Assembly (NCBI GenBank): GCA_965112735.1
Contig: OZ218961.1
Span: forward strand, 1,798,001 to 1,862,000
DNA length: 64,000 nucleotides
Source of the DNA: Phaeosaccion multiseriatum
Taxonomy: Eukaryota > Ochrophyta, other classes
Direction of reading: 5' to 3'
Both the position numbers and the translations under genes were made by a program. Positions 54,828 to 64,000 of this stretch are shown here, one piece after another (within the stretch, counting starts at the first letter, position 1; each line of letters starts with the position of its first letter). Under the pieces are notes generated by a model. It was not told the DNA's origin. It did not search any database and was given only the letters and a program-made list of their open reading frames with translations.

Positions 54828-57800
54828 TCATGGGAAGAAGTCAGCAATGCTGTCTACATACATATCCGGGTAAATCTTGTTCTCTTCACTCAGCAGCTTC
54901 TTCTCACTCGTCACCCCACTGAGGGTGAGGCAACTCATGAGCCCGTTGTTGGTACCGAACACAATGTCCGTGTCTAAGCGGTCTCCCACCTGAGGGGCGG
55001 TTGGAATTTGAATTTCAGTTGGGTTTTAGCCCGAGGTTGGCTTTCAATTCACCCCCTCCCTCCCTCCCTCCCTTACTCTACTCATACTCACTCACCACTC
55101 ACTTCACGTCACTTGACTCAGTCATTTCCTCCTTGACTCACTTCACCCACTTCCTCACTCACTCATCCACTCCCGCACCCACTTCGCTTCCCTCACTCAC
55201 TCTCACGCCCCTCCTCCCTGTCCCTGCCCGCACCCCCCCCCCCCTCATGCTACTTCACCTCACTGACTCACCATCATGATCCGATCTCTCTTGACCTTGA
55301 ACTTGTCGATGATGTAATTGATCATCAAAGGAGAGGGCTTGCCCACCAAGATGGGTTGTTGGTTTGTGCATCCCTTTGGCGGCGAGAGAGAGAGGGAGAG
55401 AGAGGGAGGAAGGGAGGTAGGAGGGAAGGGAGAGAGAGAGAGGGAGGGAGGAAGGAGAGAAGGGGTGGAGAGAGAGAGAGGGAGGAGAGAAGCCAGAGAG
55501 AAGAGAGAGAGAGAGAGGGAGAGAGAGGGAGGAAGGGAGGTAGGAGGGAAGGGAGAGAGAGAGAGGGAGGGAGGAAGGAGAGAAGGGGTGGAGAGAGAGA
55601 GAGGGAGGAGAGAAGCCAGAGAGAAGAGAGAGAGAGAGAGGGAGAAGAGAAGGGAGAGAGAAATAGAGAGGGAGGGAGGAGAGAACCCAGAGCAAAGAGA
55701 GAGCCAGACCGGGAGGGAGGGAGAGAAGGGAGAGAGAAGAGAAAAACTTGACATGAGATAAGAACGACGAGAGACGCATGTAAATCCTACCACACACGCG
55801 CTCACACATTGCCCACTCACCACACACACACGCACACGCACACGCATACACACGCATAATCCACTCACCACAATAGCGTTGACCATGGAACCGTTCCCCG
55901 CCCACTTCTGCGCATCGGTGAGGTGCGTAACGGCGTCTCTGTTGGTGGCAATGAATTCACAACCTATGTTCTGATTGATACACAGCTGCGCGTACTGAAT
56001 CTTGTAGTAGTTGATCTCTCGGTCAAAGCCCACAATCACCGCTCCAACGTCCTTGTCGTACGGGAGGGCGTAACCGGACTTGAGCTCCACGCGCTATTGA
56101 GATGCGGTACGGCAAGTTGGTGATACGGGAGTTGGTGATACAGGAGTTGGGTGTTAGGTGGTGGAACAGTTGGTGATACAGCAGCAGCAAGAATGAGTAT
56201 AGTACCGCTTAGCAACACGCCCCCCCCCCCCCCCCCCCGCCTCCCTCTCCACCTCCCCATCCACTGCCATTCTGAGCTGGCTGAGCGGGCCCTCGCCACC
56301 CCTCCCCGATCCCTTCCGATTGTTTTTGAGTGCGTAGAGGCTGCTCGCGTACGTGTTGCTCACTCCCACTGCTGTACCACCAATTGCCGCTGGTGATGCT
56401 CCTCCTCGTGTTGCTGTCTTTCTCCTCCCTCTCGTTCACTTCCTCCGTCTTTGCATCACCCCTCCCCTCTCTTCTTCCTGTCTTCACCTCCCAACCCCTC
56501 TCTTCCTCCCTTCCCTTTTGTTCTCCTCTCCTCCCCCCCCCCCCCCCCCCCGCTCCTTCACTGACCCACCTACCTTTTCCTTATCCTCCGGGCCGCCAAA
56601 GTAAGGAATATCGAGCAAGTCGAGTTCCTCCGTGATACCCACCTCTCCAATTACATAAACCTTCTTGCCGGTCTCCTGTTCTCAAGTACACAGCACACAC
56701 ACACAGAGAGAGAGGGAGGGAGGGAGAGGAAGGGAGGGAGAGAAAGAGAGAGAAGAGAGGATGGAGAGAGAGGGAGGGGGGAGAGAAAGAAAGAAAGAGA
56801 GAGAGAGAGAGGGAGGGAGAGAGAGAGGGAGGGGGGAGAGAAAGAGAGAGAGAGAGGGAGAGAGGGAGGGGGGAGAGAAGGAGAGTAGAGACGAGGGCAT
56901 TACGAGGTAGGAGAAGATAGCATAGATTGATGGTAGATGTGAGGCGTGGGCCCCCGAACAAGATTCACTCGAGAAACAGGGGTCTGCTGGCCTCGCTACT
57001 GCTGCTGCTGTATTACCAACTGCGGCTGCTCCCTCTGCCCTTGCCTGCCTCTGCCTATATGACTGCTCCTGTCTCTGCCCCTGCCCCATGCGATATCCCT
57101 AACCTTGAACTTGGTCTGCTCGAGGTATGCGGCGGCGGCGAAAGAGGAGGAGAAGATCTCCTCGGGATCAACCTTAAGGCCCAGAGCATCGAACTTGGAC
57201 TTGTAGCCCTGGGGCAGGTATATGGGCAGAAACATAAGGCAGTAGATAGATAGAGGGAGGGAAGCAGGGGGTGGTATGGGGGGAGAGGGGGAGAGAGTGA
57301 GAGATAGGGAGAGTTATGGAGCAGAAAAAGTGTCCTACATACATATATACACCTACACGCACACACATGCAACACAAGATAGCGGGGAGGCGACAAACTT
57401 AGGAGCGGGGCAGGGAGGGCACGGGATGGCAGGGGATGGCAGAGAGTGGCAGGGGATGGCAGAGGAGGGGCCGACACCAGCGAGCCCACCACGAGGCCCT
57501 CGGAGCTTGTCCAAAGTGCAAAGGACACCACACAGGCGTGTGGGCGTGGCGCGTGGCCGTGGCCATCGTGGATCGGACGCCCTTGCCCCCCCACCTCACC
57601 CACTCACTGACTCATGCACTTCCTCCCTCCCGTCCTCACCCACCTTCACTCCCGCCCTCTCTTACTGACTGACTAACTCACTGACCCACCTTGCGGCTCT
57701 TTGTGGAGTTGTTGGTGACAAAGAAGCACTTCTTGCCGGCAGCACGGAGCTTGTCCAGGGTTGTGGACACGCCTTCGATGATACTGTCTCCCTATAGGAG

Positions 57801-58661
57801 AGGACAGAGGAGTATGAGATGGATACACCCGGCCGGACAGGAGGGCGGGCAAAGGAGGGAAAGAGGGTGGGAAGGGGAGAGGCAGAAGGGGACGGAAGTA
57901 GTGGGTGGTGAGGAACAGGCGAGCGGAGAAAGAGAGAGACTGAGCAAAGTCGAGCACCGCAGAAGGAGTAGAAGCGGCGTTGCTCCGTGGTTCGTTGCTG
58001 CAATACTCCGAGTGCAGTTCCTCCACAATCTTCTCTTCATGCTCTTCCTGCCCTCCACCCCCCTCAAGCGGCTCAGAGGCAGAACCATACCCCCCCCCCC
58101 CCTCCCTCCCTCCCTCCCTACCTTCCAGATGACACCGTCGCAATCAAAGATGAACACGTCAGTCTTGTCCATGATTTGCGCCTGGGGGTCGACCAGGCGG
58201 CCACCAAGAGTGTTGCTCAATTTGGTGCCGGTGGAGAGGGTACGGGTTGCCCCTACTCCAGCTGTGGTTGCATCACATGGGTGTAGGTTGTGGAGCAGCA
58301 GAGGGGTGGTGGGGAGGAAGAGGGAGGGAGGAGAGTCAAGATGGTGGACTGCCGTTGAGAGAACGTCTACCCTGCTTCAGCGAGACGTATGGTTTGATTC
58401 ATTTGGCTTTGGAGACTCTCCATCGACGAGTGGATTCCCTCCGCACAGGCAGCAGAACCAGTAGCCGAGAGCCACATGCTGCCCCGCTATAAGCCTTGAA
58501 GTCTCTATTTCACAAATCCGACTTCACTAAAGGAGCGTTTTTAATCTCTTGTTTATCCCTTGTCACTCACTTGCGGCCACGGTGGGAAGAAAGGCGGAGG
58601 ACGATCCCATGAGGGACAGGAAGGACAGCGCAGAGGTGGCGGCCCGCATCGTGATGGCCAT
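54828..58661 (-). CDS. PGP: Phosphoglycolate phosphatase (HAD family), plastid-targeted
   Basis: Hydrolyses 2-phosphoglycolate, the first step of photorespiration. Eight exons: 58661-58571, 58261-58122, 57791-57690, 57208-57104, 56675-56574, 56093-55869, 55373-55272, 54989-54828; 342 aa. HAD motif I FDCDGVIWK has catalytic D70 and D72; motif II is FFVTNNSTKSRK; the cap domain includes GGPEDKEK/RVELKSG and DVGAVIVGFD; motif III Lys is in VGKPSP; motif IV is VGDRLDTD. The N-terminus has a hydrophobic signal with SSSA-FLP around F24, like the heterokont ASAFAP site. 4-nitrophenylphosphatase-type relatives share the fold, but GGPED and the targeting favour plastid PGP. Divergent with the LigB-like gene. 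Confidence 0.92.
55385..55635. repeat. 123-bp tandem duplication of purine-rich sequence in a PGP intron
   Basis: Landmark AGGGAGGTAG recurs at 55411 and 55534, with the flanking AGAAGCCAGAGAGAAG also duplicated. Confidence 0.85.
56115..56185. repeat. Cluster of GTTGGTGATACAG motif copies in a PGP intron
   Basis: Copies at about 56115-56127, 56130-56143 and 56166-56185; more degenerate copies at 56371-56390 in the same intron and at 57006-57025 in the next one. Confidence 0.88.
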
Positions 58662-58957
58662 GAGGGGAGGGAATAAAACGGAATTTGGTCGGAATGTGCA
58701 CGATGAACGATGTCGATGATGCCCCACAATTTCCCCTGGACTGCCATCCGGGAAAGCGGGGGAAGCTGAAACTGAAATAACCCTAGAAAAAACAAAAACC
58801 TTCCTTCGTTTCCTCCTCTCTCTCCTACCCTGCTGCTTGCTACAGCTGTACTGACCGCCTCCCCAGACCCGCTTTCGTTTCCTTGCAGTGGTGAACGCTT
58901 TCCTCACGGACCTCACTCGCCATCATTCAGCTAGTCCTTTGGAAATAAGGGAGAGCG
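58662..58957. promoter_or_regulatory. Putative bidirectional promoter, PGP / LigB-like
   Basis: 296 bp between divergent ATGs. Assigned from arrangement. Confidence 0.45.
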
Positions 58958-60353
58958 ATGCCTGGACATCCCGGTGCCGCGTTCCTGTCCCATGGTGGAG
59001 GACCCTGCTTCTTCATGAAAGAGGGATTTGAGGGCGTGAACGAAGGCTCTGCCGCGAGAAAGAAGTACGAAGGTAGGATTTTTTCTTCTTCTTCTTGATG
59101 CCCCCCGGTGGTCCCGCCTCCTTCCTCCCTTCTTCCCGCCTTTCTGCCCGTCTCTTTTTCGGTGGCCATCTTTCTTCCTCCCTGCTCTGACCGTTACCTC
59201 TCTTTCCGTCGTCAGCACTGTCCCAAGACTGGTCCACCAAGCCGAAAGCCATTGTATTGGTTTCAGCACACTGGGAAGAGCCCAAGATCATGGTCAACAC
59301 GCAGGAGAGCCCTCCTCTCCTCTACGACTACGGTGGCTTCCCCGACTACGTGAGTGTGTGAGTGTGTGAGAACGTGAGTGCGTGGATACCACATGGCTCG
59401 TCTTCTCTGGCTATCTGCTTATTGCCATCCATCCTCCCTCCCTCCTTCCCTCTCCCTCCCTCCCTCAGACCTACAAACTCAAGTACGATGCCCCAGGCGA
59501 CACGAGCATCGCTTCGAGAGTCTTGTCCCTTCTCGAGAGCAAGGGCATTGCCCACGGCGCGGAGACGAAGCGAGGCTGGGATCACGGCGTGTTCATCCCC
59601 CTCAAGCTCATCTACCCCAAAGCCGATGTGCCCATCGTGGCCGTCAGCATGGACTCGTCACTGTCCGCTGAGTCACACCTCCGCCTCGGGGAAGCCCTGC
59701 GACCCCTCATAGGTAAGGGTGAGATGGACAGGGATGGATGGAGGGACGGGGTTTTTGGATGGGGTTTGATGCAAGCAAGCTCTGGCTGGGCGGGGATGGA
59801 TGGATGGATGGATGGATGGGGTGTGGAGTATAAAACAATGCAGAAGCTCCGTCGCCATGGTTTCTGCCAGGCTGGGCTGAGCTGGACTGACGTAAAATAC
59901 TCTACTCTGTCGCACTCCTCCCCTCCTTTCTCTCTCCCGTGTTAGACGAAGGCTGCATGGTGATAGGCAGTGGCCAATCCACACACAATATGCGCTTGAT
60001 GGACAGGTCCGCCCCAGCAGGCACGGCCCCAGAGCCCATTCAGGCGTTTCTCAAGTGGCTTAACGAAACCCTCACCGACCCCGCCTTGGACGGGCCCAAG
60101 AGGAGGGAAAGGCTGCTCCATTGGAAGGCGGAGGCGCCCTTCGCCACTGAGGTAGGTGGCGTCTTGGTTGTATGCGAGCTCTGTGGCGGCGTGTGCGAAA
60201 CATTACGTGAGCGTACACCAGGCAGGGCTTAGCTCGAAGCGCACGCACACACATATTGACCTTCCTCAGGCTTTCATTGAGACAGGGAGACCCGTGCTTT
60301 CCAACATGCTCTTCCTGGGAGCCATGTCACTTGACTCCTTCGTCTTTGGGTAG
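58958..60353 (+). CDS. LigB-type extradiol (DOPA-like) dioxygenase-like protein lacking the HPxxEH segment
   Basis: Five exons: 58958-59072, 59216-59349, 59469-59712, 59946-60151, 60270-60353; 260 aa. The family cleaves catechol-type rings with an active-site metal. Visible features: FLSHGGGP with the first His, IVLVSAHWEEP with the second His, GGFPDYTYKLKYDAPG, RGWDHGVFIPL, VIGSGQSTHN and the end LGAMSLDSFVFG. Between APFATE (exon 4 end) and AFIETGRP (exon 5 start) the usual AHPxxEHLxPLHV block, about 20-25 residues with a conserved His, is missing. I searched the 118-bp intron between them and saw no exon for it. The protein may be inactive, altered, or the model may miss an unusual exon. 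Confidence 0.8.
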
Positions 60354-62889
60354 TCTTTACAGCCGGCGGGGCAGATTGGACTGTCATCAGTCGTAGCTAC
60401 GATATCCTGTGGAAGGTTGTAAGCCCAAGCCTTTGAGAGGCTGACGGGAGACTCGCTGCGGTACCAGCCCACGCCCTTACTTACATACTCTCTGACTGTT
60501 GTACGATGAAGACTGCCAAGTAGACAGCAGGTGCAAGAGGAGTACATGTAGGTAGGGCAGGCTCGGGGATCCTCTCCTCGCATGGCGGACAGGAGAGCTG
60601 CCTGAGTGACGAACGAGCAACGGGGTCACGCCATACACGAGAAGCGCTAGCTGTCACGCTACTCTCAGCTCAGCTCTCGATGCATGGTGTGTGGGTGCGT
60701 GCGTGGGTGCGTGCGTGGGTGCGTGCGTGGGTGCGTGGGTGCGTGGGGCTCGTTTTCCCCATTTGATGGCCTTCTTCCCCAACTGGTTGTGGTCTTGTGT
60801 CGACAATGGAAGCATCGCCACCACACAGAGCTGGGTCTAGTTTGAAAAGACAGAGCGGGAGCGGAGCAACTCAGGGCGACAAGGAGCGGCCGTAGCTGAA
60901 GAAGTGACCGCAGCAGCAGCAGCCGCCGCAGCCGCCGCAGTGAAACCAAAGGGCTCAGGGATGGTCGAGCACACTTGTGCTTTGACTAACTGAGTGCTTT
61001 TCCCTCCACATCGACTCTTGCGAGGCGATTGGGCTTTGGAAATTGGAGGGGGTGGAGGAATTGGATCTGTATCGCCACCCGCCCGGCTGGGAGTATGGCA
61101 CACACTTACTTGTACCAGCGGCAGAAGGATATGGGCTTCCTTTTTCTGCCTGCCTTTTTCCTGAGTCTCGCCCGAGGCTGGAGAAGGTTCTCGAAACTCA
61201 CTTAGACCCATCTGTGACTCTGGATGAGGGGGCCGCGAAGATGGGGGGTATAAACTCGACGGATGGCACTTGATGGTGGATATTCTTCAACTTGCCTCCA
61301 CTCTTCTAATGAGAGTAGCACTTGCTCTCGTGTACCTCCGGCACTTTTCTCCGGCAAGTCGAGCTCGTCAGTTGATCTCTATAGATTTCCACGAAATTGA
61401 CGGTGTCGATGGTGTCGATGAGGGTGTCAAAGTCTCCGTCGGCGTCAGCTCCAACCCCCAGAGAGACGAGGTCCGAGCAGTCCACAGAGTCCTTAGCCCC
61501 CTCCTCCTCTTCCTCACCCTCAGAAGCTGAAGATTCCTCATCGTCCAGCACCACCGTGTTAATGTTGAAGTAGTACCGGTAAGCCATGTGTCAGAAGATG
61601 AAAATTCCTCCTCCTCCTCCTTCTTCTTCTCCTCCACGGTGTCGTCAGTAAAGGGATATCTGCGCTTCATCCCCCGTAAAAACACAAAGAAGGGAGAGAG
61701 AGAAAAAGAAAAAGCTGGGACTCAGGCCACACAAAACCAAACAGCAGACGCGGTAAGTTTGGCGACACCGAAGAACCAACCCCCCCCCCCCCCCCCCCCC
61801 GTGTTGATTTCCTCTCACACTTAAGGGTGAGGGTGTAATATATATTCCTCTCGAATTTATCCTCTCGGTCTCCCCCCCACTCCCCTATTAGGAAAAGACT
61901 GTGGACAGGAGCCGCGGACAAAGGTGCTTGTCTTGTCCATCTCATCCGCCGTGGGCAGTGAGTTAATGGTGTTCCGTTCTCCCCTCAAAGTACTTAGGTA
62001 CTTGATGACTCGAATCGTCGCCAGAGTGAATGCATCCAGTGATTACGGATACAGTGATTGCTCCGATGGTCAAAAATGAATGCATTCAATTTTCAATGAA
62101 ACACATAACCTCCAAAATGGCGTCTTGCAGCCTTCAGAAAGCACACACAGCCGCGTTCACTTATATCCACCGCCGCTTGGGGCGCCACCCCCTCCTCCTC
62201 CTCCTCCTCCTCCTCCTCCTCCCCCTCCTCCTTCTCCTCCTCACTGTCCTTCATTCTATGTTCGCCTCAAGGACGAACCAACCCAACAATAGCAGCAAAG
62301 GACGCACCCACCCAACCGAAGGCCACAGTAGCTGCTGTTGACTAGCAAGGCCACTTGCCCGCCCTGTTCCTTCGAGAGTCTAAGCCCCCCCCCCCCCTCC
62401 TTATCTCCCTCTCTCTCTCTCTCTCTCCCTCCCCCTCTCTGTGTGTGTATGTGTCAAGTACCCCCACCCACCCCCCTCCTTGTGTCAACCTTGTGTCAAG
62501 CAGCCCACAAGTAAGCTCTTTGTGAGGCGGCTCATGCCCCTTGACGAGTCTTCTCGCGACCACCCACCCACCCACTCATCCACCCACCCACCCACCCACC
62601 CACCCACGCGACCCTCCACGCGTCTCCCAGTGGTAGGCCGCTACAGCCTCTCCCATGGACTTGTTGCGAAGGGGCTTACGTTCGTGCGTGCGTGCGTAAA
62701 CAGGTTCAGGTCGGGGCTATGTATTCGATCTGTTTCCTCGCCCATCCCCTCCCCTCCCCTGCCTTCCCTCCTTCTCCCTCCCTCTCACGGCTCGGTGAAA
62801 CCACCCCTTCCCCTCCTCCCCTCCCTCGTCCTTCCCCATTCTCTCACAGCACAGTGAGCCACACCCCATCCACTGCCATCCCCTCCCTC
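60354..62889. other. Intergenic region with one weak ORF
   Basis: Holds (GTGC/GTGG)n around 60690-60745, a GCA/GCC tract at 60910-60940, a C-run at 61782-61800, CTC repeats at 62191-62245 and CCCA repeats at 62560-62610. Apart from the weak minus ORF at 61306-61587, no gene is supported. Confidence 0.4.
61306..61587 (-). CDS. Hypothetical acidic protein (weak)
   Basis: ATG-initiated frame of 93 aa (MAYRYYFNINTVVLDDEES...) with a Glu/Asp-rich middle. It is not recognised, and no splice partner was found. The acidic, non-repetitive composition is the only argument for it, and it could be a chance frame. Confidence 0.25.
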   Translation of the reverse strand: MAYRYYFNINTVVLDDEESSASEGEEEEEGAKDSVDCSDLVSLGVGADADGDFDTLIDTIDTVNFVEIYRDQLTSSTCRRKVPEVHESKCYSH

Positions 62890-64000
62890 TCATGGGTCCG
62901 TGTGCCAAACACTGTCAAGCATCTTGACGACTTCGGGATAGAGACTCATGGTAATGGCCACCTCCGCCGTCACACGCGTCAGCCTCGGCCCCACCCCCTT
63001 GTAGAAGCCCATCACTCCCTCCTCTGACAGGATCTTGCGGACACAGTCCAAAGAGCCGCTGTACTTGTGCTGGTCAAGGCCCTGGGGAATTAGAGGCATA
63101 AAGGTAATAGTACTTAGAGGTGCTTGGGTAGAGGAAGTTCGAGTTCAGTCAGTCTAAGGAAAAAGAGGTACTCGGGGTCCTTACCCAAGCTCGCCCACCC
63201 TTGTCATCCCTTGTCTTCCCACCCTCCCTCCCACCCTCCTTCCCTCCTTCCCTCCTTCCCTCCCTCCCACCCTCCCACCCTCCCTCCCTCCCTCCCTCCC
63301 TCCCTCCCTCCTTCCCTCCCTCCCTCCTTCCTTCCTTCCCCACCTCCCTCCCTCCCTCCCTCCCTCCCTCCCTCCTTCCCTCCCTCCCTCCCTCCCGTCT
63401 CCTCTCCTCACCTGGAGACGGCTCTTGACCACATCCACACCCTGAAAGATGAGGACGGAGACAAAGCCTGCGAAGGCCCCTGCTGCTGCTGAAGTGACCG
63501 GTGTGGTTCTCCACTGGGGAGGGATGAGCTGGAACATGCCGAAGCGTGTGGCCTGCGCTGTGGCCACCTTGAACACCGTGGGTGGCATGCCTGTGTCACC
63601 AACGTGTGGGTGAGTGTGTAGGTGTGTAAGTGTGTGTGCGTGTGTGTGCGCGTGCGTGTGTGTGTGTAAGAGAGAGAGAGAGACAGACCATACGCGCGCA
63701 CGCAACACGCCTTCATCCATCCATCCATTGCCATCCATCCTTATTAACCACCCACCCACCCACCCATCCCATCCCTCCATCCCACCATCCAATGCTATCC
63801 ACCCACCACCCCCACCTCTGCACCCATTGCCATCCATCCGTCCACTTCTCCATCCTTTACCATCCCCCCACCCTCTGTCCTGACACTCTCTTACCGTGGT
63901 AGATGGCTCCGACTCCGTTCTCCTTGACGATGGTGCTCACCCCGTGGAAGAAACCCTTGTAGCGCGGAACTGTCCCGTCCGTACGGAACATGTCATTCAC
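62890..64000 (-). CDS. Citrate/tricarboxylate-carrier-like SLC25 protein, partial
   Basis: Three exons seen: 64000-63895 (continues off the window), 63590-63412, 63081-62890, in phase, with the stop at 62890. Segments KGFFHGVSTIVKENGVGAIYHG, MPPTVFKVATAQATRFGMF and GLDQHKYSGSLDCVRKIL with GFYKGVGPRLTRV and EVVKMLDSVWHTD match the SLC25A1 citrate carrier C-terminal half, an inner-membrane exchanger of citrate for malate. The third carrier signature reads QGVDVVKSRLQ, with Gly where the family has Pro. The N-terminal half lies beyond the window. Confidence 0.85.
63225..63400. repeat. (CCCT/CCTT)n repeat in the citrate-carrier-like intron
   Basis: Almost continuous pyrimidine tetranucleotides between the last two exons. 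Confidence 0.93.

Noticed and set aside
61043-61273. 76-aa plus ORF (EELDLYRHPPGWEYG...)
   Set aside because: No ATG start, no partner exon and no recognised family; kept only as part of the unassigned spacer.

Overview
The window looks like nuclear DNA of a photosynthetic stramenopile (heterokont) alga. The genes are eukaryotic and intron-rich, with GT-AG introns, one well-supported GC-AG intron and one possible second. Two proteins (MsrA and phosphoglycolate phosphatase) start with a hydrophobic signal followed by a Phe-containing motif like the heterokont plastid signal 'ASAFAP'. Introns and spacers are full of microsatellites and short dispersed motifs. The species cannot be named from the sequence; a eustigmatophyte-like alga is a guess. 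All exon models were read by eye from splice signals, reading phase and family similarity; none has transcript support.

Layout: 636-2881 (-) fusion of a BtuF-like domain, a Cys-rich DUF5522-like domain and a DUF71/ATP_bind_4 domain; 3053-5403 (+) MsrA; 6872-11694 (-) CABLES-like cyclin-box protein; 11905-17742 (+) TPR-like/IQ/LRR protein; 18651-19295 (-) snRNP Sm-G; 19916-21215 (+) complex III subunit QCR7; 22776-25367 (-) mitochondrial-carrier-family protein, with a decayed partial copy behind it; 25929-28673 (+) protein with two DUSP-like domains; 28845-29111 a MITE-like element; 29468-33721 (+) Cdh1/Fizzy-related APC/C activator; 35314-37205 (-) GT34-like glycosyltransferase; 37407-53112 (+) callose (1,3-beta-glucan) synthase of 32 exons; 54828-58661 (-) phosphoglycolate phosphatase; 58958-60353 (+) LigB-type dioxygenase-like protein lacking a conserved His segment; 62890-64000 (-) partial citrate-carrier-like protein.

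Six neighbouring pairs are head-to-head with about 170-620 bp between start codons, so most genes probably share bidirectional promoters. Functional themes are cell cycle (Cdh1, CABLES-like), wall or Golgi polysaccharide (GT34 next to callose synthase), plastid photorespiration and repair (PGP, MsrA) and mitochondrial metabolism (QCR7, carriers).

The most unusual layer is non-genic. At least four families of short dispersed motifs recur across unrelated genes. The clearest is a motif close to TGTATCACCAACTGCTG. It sits at several intron 3' ends in either orientation, builds two whole callose synthase introns, and also lies in coding exons, where it encodes AVGDTA. Other notable items are the MITE-like element with 26-bp inverted ends and a 6-bp target duplication, and a 182-bp repeat conserved in an intron while the neighbouring duplicated exon has decayed.
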